Origin: DASVXQ01 sp046727955
Lineage (GTDB): Bacteria > Actinomycetota > CALGFH01
Length of the DNA stretch: 22,622 bases
Assembly (NCBI GenBank): GCA_046727955.1
Contig: JBKPDO010000072.1
Span: 1 to 22,622, forward strand
Direction: 5' to 3'
Of the stretch, positions 1 to 6,234 are shown in pieces (within the stretch, counting starts at the first letter, position 1; each line of letters begins with the position of its first letter). Below the pieces are notes generated by a model. That model was not told the DNA's origin. It saw nothing but the letters and a program-made list of their open reading frames with translations, and ran no database searches. The position numbers were made by a program, and so were the translations under genes.

Positions 1-56
1 TTGCCGCGCGGGACGTTGGTCAGAGCCCCCAAAGCGGACGCCCGAGCAACCATCCA

Positions 57-232
57 CGCGGCAACGTGCACCCCACGCGGCAAGGTCAGACGCCAAAAGG
101 TGCGCTGCGCGCGGCAACGTGCATCCCACGCGGCAAGGTCGGGCGTCAAAGGCGCCCCTTCGCGCGGCAAGGTGCTCCCCACGCGGCAAACTGCGGTGCA
201 CTCCGCGCGGCAACGTGCGGCCCATGCGGCAA
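57..232. repeat. Paired-motif tandem repeat upstream of galU
   Basis: Eight copies of the octamer CGCGGCAA (the last is TGCGGCAA) start at 57, 76, 110, 129, 163, 182, 206 and 225. They fall in four pairs: members of a pair are always 19 bp apart, and pairs recur every 53, 53 and 43 bp. An inverted copy (TTGCCGCG) lies at 1-8. The long plus-strand reading frames here exist only because the repeat lacks stop codons. The rest of 1-389 holds no gene I can support; it is the galU leader. The role is unknown: protein-binding array, transcribed repeat or intergenic minisatellite. Confidence 0.8.
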
Positions 233-389
233 GCTGCGGTCCGCTGCGCGGCGCTAGAGGATCGCGCCCCAGCGCGCCCCAGCGCGACGATCTGTAGTAT
301 CACCTTCTTGAACTGCTCGACGAGGCTCGTTCGGCGCTACTCGCGGATCGCTTGATTGGCCGCCGCATTCGAGGTGAACGCGAGACCTC

Positions 390-1334
390 GTGAGCCATGA
401 CGACTTCACGACAACTTCAACTCAACTTCGGGTCGGGGGTTTGCCAGACGTGAAAGTACGAAAGGCGGTCATTCCCGCGGCCGGACTCGGCACTCGCTTC
501 CTGCCGGCCTCGAAGGCGCAGCCCAAAGAGATGGTCCCGGTTGTGGATAAGCCGGCCATCCAGTACGTGGTCGAGGAGGCCGTCCGAGCTGGTCTAGAGG
601 ACATCCTGATCGTCATCGGACGGGGCAAGTACGCCATCGAGGACCACTTCGACCGGTCCTGGGAGCTCGAGGGCCTGCTTTCGAACAAGGGCGACAACGA
701 GCGCCTTCAGCAGGTACGAAGCATCTCTGACATGGCGGAGATCCATTACATCCGACAGAAGATGCCGCTCGGGCTCGGCCATGCCATCGGCGTAGCCGGG
801 CAGCACGTGGGCGACGAGCCGTTCGCGGTCCTGCTCGGCGACGACCTCATCGGTGACGAAGAGAACCTGCTCGGTGACCTGGTCGACTGTTTCAACCGGC
901 ACCAGACCAGCGTGATCGCCGCGATGGAGGTCGAGCGCTCGCAGATCAAGGCCTACGGCGCGATCACCCCTGGCGAGGAGGTCGAGCCGGGCGTCCTGCG
1001 GCTCACCGACGTCGTCGAGAAGCCCGATCCGGAGGACGCGCCGTCGAACCTCGCGGTCATCGGCCGCTACGTGCTCCACCCGGAGATCTTCTCGGCGCTG
1101 CGAGTGACCGAGGCGGACGCCAGAGGCGAGATCCAGCTCAGCGACGCCCTCAAGCGCCTGGTGGACACCCCTGGCGCCCGTGGTGTGCTGGCGATGCGCT
1201 TCAACGGCCGCCGCTATGACGTCGGTGAGAAGAACGGCTACCTGCGCGCCACGGTCGAGCTGGCCGCCCATCGTCCGGACGTCGGCCCCGGCTTCGTGGA
1301 GTTCCTGCGCGAGTTCGTGGCCGGTCTGGAATGA
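390..1334 (+). CDS. galU: UTP--glucose-1-phosphate uridylyltransferase (GalU)
   Basis: Makes UDP-glucose and pyrophosphate from UTP and glucose-1-phosphate in the cytoplasm, feeding cell-wall and polysaccharide synthesis. The N-terminal nucleotidyltransferase signature AAGLGTRFLPASKAQPKEM (residues about 30-48) is followed by VVDKPAIQYVVEEA. LLGDDLI carries the metal/nucleotide-binding acidic residues, and VVEKP and RYDVGEKNGYL near the C-terminus are typical of GalU. The length (314 aa) is normal. The start is uncertain: GTG at 390 follows GAGGTGAA, but GTG at 450 gives the more usual beginning just before the VRKAVIPAAG strand and also has a G-rich stretch upstream. The stop overlaps the moeA start (ATGA). 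The order galU then moeA/glp is conserved in actinobacteria. Confidence 0.95.
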   Translation: MSHDDFTTTSTQLRVGGLPDVKVRKAVIPAAGLGTRFLPASKAQPKEMVPVVDKPAIQYVVEEAVRAGLEDILIVIGRGKYAIEDHFDRSWELEGLLSNKGDNERLQQVRSISDMAEIHYIRQKMPLGLGHAIGVAGQHVGDEPFAVLLGDDLIGDEENLLGDLVDCFNRHQTSVIAAMEVERSQIKAYGAITPGEEVEPGVLRLTDVVEKPDPEDAPSNLAVIGRYVLHPEIFSALRVTEADARGEIQLSDALKRLVDTPGARGVLAMRFNGRRYDVGEKNGYLRATVELAAHRPDVGPGFVEFLREFVAGLE

Positions 1335-2724
1335 GCAGTCCGTTCCCGCCCGACTGGCCGAGCCCGCCCGACGCGGTCTCGTTCGAGCAGGCGCGCGCAT
1401 GGGTGCTCGAGCGCCTGCGGCCGCTGCCCCCACGCAACGTGCTGTTGCAGGACGCCCTTGGCTGCGTTCTGGCCGAGGAGGTCACGGCGGCCGAGGACCT
1501 GCCGCCGTTCGCCAACTCGGCTATGGACGGCTTCGCGGTGCGCGCTGCCGATGTCGCCGGCGCGAGCGACGACGCGCCCGTGCCGCTACGGGTTACCGGC
1601 GAGGTGTTCGCGGGCAGCGGCCGCCTGCCGAGAGTCGAGCCGGGCACGGCAGTGCGCATCATGACGGGCGGCCCGCTGCCGCCCGGAGCGGACGCCGTGG
1701 TCCCAGTCGAGAAGACCACGGCGGGAGGGCGCGCGGGGGGGCCCGCGGCCGGGAGGCCCATGGCGGGGGAGCCCGCGGCGGGGGAGCCCACGACGGGGGA
1801 ACGCTCGGCCCAGGAGCCCACGGCGGGGGGGCCCGCGGCGGGGCAGACCACGGCCGAGGACGTGACCGTCAAGGTGCGGCTGGCCGTTGGCGAGCGCGCC
1901 TTTGTGCGCGATGCCGGTGAGGACGTCCCCGCCGGGACGGTCGTGCTGGAGCGCGGCCGGCTGCTCGAGCCCGCCGCGATCGGCATGCTCGCCTCGGTCG
2001 GGCGGCGCGAGGTGCCGGTCCACCCGCGGCCGCATGTGGCCGTAGTGTCCACCGGCGACGAGCTGGTGGACCCGGGCGACCCGCTCGGCCCGGGCCAGAT
2101 CCGGGACTCGAACTCATGGCTGCTGGTCGCGCAGGCGCGGGCCGCCGGGGTCGAGGCGTTCCGCTGCGGCCGCCTGCACGATGACCCCGAGGCGCTGCGC
2201 CGCGGCTTCGCGCTGGCCGCGGCAGAGGGCGACCTCGTGCTCACCTCCGGCGGCGTCTCGGTGGGTGACCGCGACTACACCAAGCAGGTGCTGGCGGAGC
2301 TCGGCGACGTGCGCGGCTGGCGGGTGGCGATGCAGCCGGGCATGCCGCAGGCATTCGGCTTCGCCGCGGGGACGCCGCTGTACGGCCTGCCCGGTAACCC
2401 AGTCTCCTGCTTCGTCGTGTTCGAGACGCTGGTGCGTCCGGCGCTTCGCCGCCTCGCCGGCTACCCGGACGACCGCCTCGACCGGCCGCGGGTGGTGGCC
2501 CGGCTCGGCGAGCCGGTGCGAAGCCCACGTGGCAGGGTCTCGTTCCTGCGCGTGCGCCTGAGCGTGGAGGACGAGGGCCTGGAGGCCACTCTGACTGGGG
2601 CGCAAGGCTCCGGCGTGCTTAGTTCCTGCGTCGCCGCGGACGGGCTCGCAGTAGTGCCTCCCGAGGTCACCGGGCTGGCTACCGGCGTCGAGGTCGAGGT
2701 GATCCTGCTGCGCGAGGACCTGGC

Positions 2725-2737
<13 letters not shown>
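1331..2737 (+). CDS. moeA: Molybdopterin molybdenumtransferase MoeA / gephyrin-like Glp
   Basis: MoeA inserts molybdate into adenylylated molybdopterin. In Corynebacterium the homologue next to galU, called Glp, is an FtsZ-binding gephyrin-like division protein. Visible motifs: PPFANSAMDGFAVR (about 58-71), RIMTGGPLPPGADAVVPVE (109-127), STGDELVDPG, IRDSNS, SGGVSVGDRDY and GLPGNPVSCFVVFE in the MPT-binding domain, then the C-terminal beta domain. At 468 aa it is longer than the usual 400-430 because residues about 130-176 are a low-complexity Gly/Ala/Glu/Pro/Thr insertion encoded by a degenerate 15-bp repeat. It overlaps galU by 4 bp and moaC by 13 bp. The sequence alone cannot tell cofactor synthesis from the division role; the neighbouring moaC and mog favour cofactor synthesis, and a SepX/GlpR-like gene at 20694 keeps the second role open. 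Confidence 0.92.
1718..1858 (+). repeat. In-frame degenerate 15-bp minisatellite within moeA
   Basis: Units resemble GAGCCCGCGGCGGGG and encode five-residue blocks such as GEPAA, GEPTT, QEPTA and GGPAA. The array keeps the reading frame. It lies between the conserved VVPVEKT strand and the following VKVRLAVGE segment, so it extends a surface loop rather than breaking the fold. Confidence 0.75.
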
Positions 2738-3272
<535 letters not shown>

Positions 3273-3276
<4 letters not shown>

Positions 3277-3800
3277 CCTTGGAGGGCCTCCGCGTTGCGG
3301 TGCTCACGGTGAGCGACCGGGTGGCGGAGGGCAGCCGCGAGGACGCCGGCGGCGACTCCCTGCACGCGCTGCTGGCGGCGGCCGGGGCAACCGTGGCCGC
3401 CCGCGAGGTCGTGCCCGACGAGCGGGCGGCCATCGTCGCGGCGCTGCGCTCTCTGGCTGGCCAGGCGGACGTGGTGCTGACCACCGGCGGCACTGGGCTC
3501 GGGCCGCGCGACGTGACTCCAGAGGCGACCCGTGAGGTCGTGGACCGGGAGGCGCCAGGGATCGCGGAAGCACTGCGCCACGCCAGTCTCGCCATCACGC
3601 CGTTCGCGATGCTCTCGCGCGCAACCGCGGGGCTCGCTGGGCGCACGCTGCTGGTGAACCTGCCGGGGAACCCGAAGGCGGTGCGCGAGGAGTGGGCGGT
3701 GCTCGCGCCGGTGCTCGGCCACGCCGTGGCCACCGCCCGCGGCCCGGTCCCCGACTCGAGCCACGCGGCCGGGCACGGCAACCTTCACGGCCCCGCGTGA
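3273..3800 (+). CDS. mog: Molybdopterin adenylyltransferase-type protein (MoaB/Mog)
   Basis: A 175-aa MoaB/Mog-fold protein, predicted to adenylylate molybdopterin before molybdate insertion by MoeA. Motifs: RVAVLTVSDRVAEGSREDAGG (7-27), the pterin-binding TTGGTGLGPRDVTPEAT (69-85), and LVNLPGNPKAVREEW near the C-terminus. The ATG overlaps the moaC stop. It is the last gene of the galU-moeA-moaC-mog run before the inserted element; in related genomes this position is followed by chromosomal genes such as rimJ or sepX. MoaB and Mog cannot be separated on sequence alone. Confidence 0.92.
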
Positions 3801-3941
3801 CCAGGGCGGGTCGGCCTGTGGGCGTGGCTGGATGGCTTCCGCCCGGTAACCCGGTAACGTCGTTGCCCAGCCCTGGTGGCCGTGTTACGTTGCCGGCATC
3901 CCCAGGTTCTGGTCAGGCCGTTTTCCCGCCGGTCCCTGCCT

Positions 3942-3953
3942 CGAGAGGTGGCG
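3942..3953 (+). other. Candidate attL core
   Basis: CGAGAGGTGGCG is identical and in the same orientation as 20679-20690. Identity stops at 12 bp, which is short for a tyrosine recombinase core, so chance is not excluded. At the right end the copy covers the ribosome binding site of the SepX/GlpR-like gene. Confidence 0.45.
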
Positions 3954-4072
3954 TCCCGGGGCACCCATAGCCGGCTGTCCCCCGCCGTAACTTGCCGTGC
4001 TGGTCAGGGCGGGTTTCCGCATGCGTGTTCGTGTCCGAATCGGGCGGTTGAACCTGGGCGTCCCGCGCCGTT

Positions 4073-4091
4073 GGGTTGCAATCGGGTTGCA
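4073..4091 (+). repeat. Paired GGGTTGCA boxes, left end (candidate integrase arm sites)
   Basis: GGGTTGCA at 4073-4080 and 4084-4091, an 11-bp period. The same pair with the same period and orientation occurs at 20623-20641 next to the integrase operon. An inverted TGCAACC lies at 4112-4118. Matching pairs at the two ends suit arm-type integrase or excisionase sites. Confidence 0.55.
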
Positions 4092-4121
4092 CGGGCGCAG
4101 GTCTGCGGGAATGCAACCGCG

Positions 4122-4313
4122 CTACCTGCCGGACTCGCTGCGGTTGGCGAGCCACGCCTGGACCGCCGACCACTTCCAGCGCAGCTGACCGCCCGGCAGG
4201 CGCACGGCCGGCGGCCCCGAGCCGCGCTGGTGCCAGCGCTCGATCGTCCGTATCGAGACGTTGAGCGCTTTGGCGAGCTGCCGCTTGGTCAGCATGTCGT
4301 CGTCTCTGTACAC
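4122..4313 (-). CDS. Excisionase-like helix-turn-helix protein
   Basis: A 63-aa MerR/excisionase-type winged HTH: MLTKRQLAKALNVSIRTIER is the helix-turn-helix, followed by a GGQLRWKWSAVQAWL wing and terminal helix. GTG at 4313 is preferred because GGGGGG lies 5 bp upstream; ATG at 4295 would give 57 aa with a weaker site. The gene lies beside the left end, separated only by the GGGTTGCA boxes, as expected of a recombination directionality factor. It faces away from the small plus-strand genes. A second HTH of the same kind lies at 18340-18531, so which one is the excisionase is open. Confidence 0.75.
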   Translation of the reverse strand: MYRDDDMLTKRQLAKALNVSIRTIERWHQRGSGPPAVRLPGGQLRWKWSAVQAWLANRSESGR

Positions 4314-4499
4314 CGCGACCCCCCAGGCCAGCGTCCGCGCATTCTGACGCACCACATCGGGGTACGGCGAACCGCTACGGGTAGTATCGGGGGATGCCGA
4401 GGGTTGACGGGGTATGACGATGGTGCGAGTCTTGGCCCGGTGCGGCGGGCCTCGGCTGACCCCCCAGGCGACCCCGGGGTCTGCCGCCGTCACATAAGC

Positions 4500-4530
4500 G
4501 CCCGGGCGACGGCCGCAACCGCCCCCGGGC
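4500..4530 (+). promoter_or_regulatory. GC hairpin just before the small-gene operon
   Basis: Arms GCCCGGG (4500-4506) and CCCGGGC (4524-4530) enclose a 17-nt loop. The hairpin ends 7 bp before the AGGAGGT ribosome binding site of the gene starting at 4555. It has no T-run, so a leader structure or terminator of upstream transcription is possible; no clear promoter was seen in 4314-4499. Confidence 0.35.
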
Positions 4531-4554
4531 ATGGCACAGGAGGTATCAGCTCCC

Positions 4555-4848
4555 ATGCACGAGAAGCCTACCGTCCCCGACTACGACCTCGCGGACTCGA
4601 GCATGCCCAGGGCGCCGCTGACCCTGGAGCGGGTCGGCGAGGCGGAGGACTGGCGCGAGCTGGTCGCCGCGGTCGCCGCAGCGCTCGAGGAGGCCATCGA
4701 CCTCAACGCGCCGCACCGGACCGCCGCGCGGTGCCTGACGGCCGCCAGCATCGTCAAGGTGGCCAGTGAGCACCCCGCCCGCGTCGAGTGGGCCACCAGC
4801 GCGCTGCGGCAGCTGGTCCAGTCCTGGCGGGGCGGTGACGTCGCATGA
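4555..4848 (+). CDS. Small helical protein of unknown function, first cargo gene
   Basis: 97 aa with no family recognised. The ATG at 4555 is preferred over the in-frame ATG at 4531 because AGGAGGT (4538-4544) lies 10 bp upstream of it. The protein is acidic at the N-terminus and mostly alpha-helical after residue about 22 (LTLERVGEAEDWRELVAAVA), with a histidine- and arginine-containing middle (NAPHRTAARCL). No signal peptide or membrane segment. It is the first of five closely spaced plus-strand genes, opposite in direction to the late genes; the stop overlaps the next start (ATGA). Confidence 0.7.
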   Translation: MHEKPTVPDYDLADSSMPRAPLTLERVGEAEDWRELVAAVAAALEEAIDLNAPHRTAARCLTAASIVKVASEHPARVEWATSALRQLVQSWRGGDVA

Positions 4849-5066
4849 GCGACAGGCGCGTCGGCATCGGCGGCCGGCCGGCGGGACCCGAGCGGCTGGC
4901 CATCGGCCGTAGCCACCTCCGCCGCGGCGTCCAGGCGGCCCTCAGCGACGTCCGCATCCTCTCCCACCGCGCCGAACGGTGGGGCCTGCCCACACCGCCA
5001 GAGCTCGCCGACGCCATCGGCATCCTGCAGGCGTGGGCGGACAGCCTGCGCGACCCGAGGAGGTGA
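4845..5066 (+). CDS. Small basic protein of unknown function, second cargo gene
   Basis: 73 aa, unrecognised. It is arginine-rich (DRRVGIGGRPAGPERLAIG at the start) and followed by two predicted helices containing RSHLRRGVQAALSDVRIL and PPELADAIGILQAWADSL. The start overlaps the previous stop by 4 bp. The 3' end, encoding a terminal RR, doubles as the AGGAGGT ribosome binding site of the next gene, so the two are tightly coupled. No membrane segment or cysteine motif. Confidence 0.65.
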   Translation: MSDRRVGIGGRPAGPERLAIGRSHLRRGVQAALSDVRILSHRAERWGLPTPPELADAIGILQAWADSLRDPRR

Positions 5067-5072
5067 CGGCCG

Positions 5073-5312
5073 GTGGACCGGCGGGTGAGCACGTTCGCCG
5101 AGCGCGTCGACCGGGCCCTGTACCTCGCCCACCTGCAGCACCACGAGCTCGTCCGGGCGCTGCAGGAGGTCGCCCCCGACGTGTTCTCCGCGGCGTTCAG
5201 TGACTATCCCGGGTGGCGGGAACGCCGCGCCAAGATCACCGCCCGGGCCCTGCACGAGCGGGCCGCCGCGGCGATCCTCGAGCTGCACCGCATGACCCGC
5301 GAGGGAAGGTGA
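5073..5312 (+). CDS. Small helical protein of unknown function, third cargo gene
   Basis: 79 aa, GTG start 8 bp after AGGAGGT (5058-5064). Nearly all alpha-helix by composition: FAERVDRALYLAHLQHHELV, then RERRAKITARALHERAAAAI, with a histidine-rich first helix. Family not recognised. Helical size and charge would suit a small oligomeric or DNA/protein-binding factor, but nothing decides this. Confidence 0.65.
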   Translation: MDRRVSTFAERVDRALYLAHLQHHELVRALQEVAPDVFSAAFSDYPGWRERRAKITARALHERAAAAILELHRMTREGR

Positions 5313-5359
5313 AGGCCGGATCCCCTGTCAGACTCGAAGGCACGAGAGGAGAACACGAG

Positions 5360-5596
5360 ATGAACAACGGTAAGCACCTCACCGGCGCGGAACGCGCCTG
5401 GTACACCATCATGAACATCGGCTTCGGCGCGGGCTACCTCGCGAAAGTCCCGGTCCGGAAGGCGGCGGCCGAGCTCGGCATGGCCGACGAGCTGACCGGC
5501 TGGGAGCGGTTCTGGTACGTCCTGGAGTGCGTCGCGCTGGGCGCGGGGTACTTCGCGAAGGTGACCGCCAAGGTCGCCCTCGCGCAGGCCAGGTAG
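5360..5596 (+). CDS. 78-aa protein built from two repeats of a 34-residue unit
   Basis: ATG at 5360 follows AGAGGAG at a good distance. Residues 7-40 and 45-78 are internal copies: LTGxERxWYxxxxxxxGAGYxAKV occurs in both, about 16 of 34 positions identical, period 38. Each copy is an amphipathic helix with aromatic residues, then GAGY(L/F)AKV. No cysteines and no clear transmembrane segment, although both copies could lie on a membrane surface. The next gene downstream is a two-segment membrane protein. Function unknown; the motif resembles small hypothetical proteins of actinobacteria I cannot name. Confidence 0.75.
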   Translation: MNNGKHLTGAERAWYTIMNIGFGAGYLAKVPVRKAAAELGMADELTGWERFWYVLECVALGAGYFAKVTAKVALAQAR

Positions 5597-5622
5597 CCAC
5601 GCGATAGACGAAGGAGCACGAG

Positions 5623-5922
5623 ATGACCACGACACCGACACCCACACGCGCGCGACGGATACTCACCCGCCTGGCCTGGACGACCCTGGGTCTGGCGGCC
5701 GGCTGGGCGCTCACCTCGGTCTGGGTGCTGGCACTGTCTCACATCGTGACCACGCATGTGCTGCTGGCGGTCCCCGCGTTCATGGTTGCCGTGGCGCTGC
5801 CCGTGACGGGGCTGCTGCTCGGCTGGCAGCACGCCGGTAAGTGCCTGCAGCGGCCACCCAAGCCGCGACCGCCGCGCCTCGACCCGGCCAGCCGCCCCAA
5901 CCGCACGATCAGCTGGCGCTAG
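5623..5922 (+). CDS. Small two-helix membrane protein, last cargo gene
   Basis: 99 aa, ATG 7 bp after AAGGAG. The N-terminus is Thr/Pro-rich with a positive patch (TRARRILTR), followed by transmembrane segments at about residues 16-38 (WTTLGLAAGWALTSVWVLAL) and 41-66 (LLAVPAFMVAVALPVTGLLL). The C-terminal 30 residues are a Pro/Arg-rich cytoplasmic-type tail. The positive-inside rule puts both ends in the cytoplasm. Its stop shares bases with the stop of the converging gene at 5919. A holin is possible by shape, but it is not with the late genes and no endolysin was seen. Confidence 0.7.
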   Translation: MTTTPTPTRARRILTRLAWTTLGLAAGWALTSVWVLALSHIVTTHVLLAVPAFMVAVALPVTGLLLGWQHAGKCLQRPPKPRPPRLDPASRPNRTISWR

Positions 5923-6146
5923 TCGACCGTGCCGTGCTCGGCCAAGTGGTCGAGGCGCCCCGCCATGCCACGCAGCGCCTCCGCCATCGTGGCGGCCTGC
6001 ATGCGCACGTCCCCACCCATCACGTTGACTGCGGTGAGCACGTCCGCGACGGCGTCCTGCATCCGCTCGGAGAATCTCTTGGCCTCGCGGCGCATCATCG
6101 CGCAGTACGCGAGGTAGTCCTCGACCTCGCTGGTATCCAGGTCCAT
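5919..6146 (-). CDS. Small helical late protein
   Basis: 75 aa, start ATG at 6146, with GAAGGGACC upstream. Mostly helical, with heptad-like spacing (EAKRFSERMQDAVADVLTAV) and many methionines; likely a short coiled coil. It is the last gene of the minus-strand late block, 88 bp after the tape measure stop, and converges with the plus-strand cargo genes (overlapping stop codons). In tailed phages this position is taken by distal tail genes; here nothing tail-like is recognisable. Confidence 0.6.
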   Translation of the reverse strand: MDLDTSEVEDYLAYCAMMRREAKRFSERMQDAVADVLTAVNVMGGDVRMQAATMAEALRGMAGRLDHLAEHGTVD

Positions 6147-6234
6147 CAGACTCGTGGTCCCTTCGCTGCCCGGCGGTCCCGGTCGGCGAGCACGCTGATC
6201 TTCGGCCATTTGGTGCCGTTGAACGGGGATGCCA

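Larger units (their letters stand above)
3801..4121. other. Gene-free left junction of the element
   Basis: No reading frame here looks real on either strand. The stretch contains the GTAAC-rich sequence around 3845-3890, the candidate attL core at 3942-3953 and the paired GGGTTGCA boxes at 4073-4091, plus one inverted box (TGCAACC, 4112-4118) next to the HTH gene stop. It is read as the chromosome/element junction between mog and the element's first gene. Confidence 0.6.

Noticed and set aside
57..232. CRISPR array
   Set aside because: Repeats are only about 8 bp in fixed pairs, the intervening sequence is itself repeated, and no cas gene is near.
1..297. Open plus-strand frame over the repeat
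   Set aside because: It exists in all plus frames because the repeat has no stops; composition is Arg/Ala/Pro low complexity and no ribosome binding site is present.
594..1433. Long minus-strand frame opposite galU
   Set aside because: It covers a clearly conserved gene on the other strand; such antisense frames are normal in GC-rich DNA.
3801..4121. tRNA gene as attachment site
   Set aside because: No cloverleaf or T-loop sequence was found at either end of the element.
3876..4769. 297-aa plus-strand frame across the left junction
   Set aside because: It runs through the att region and over the antisense of the HTH gene without any recognisable domain; the start has no ribosome binding site.
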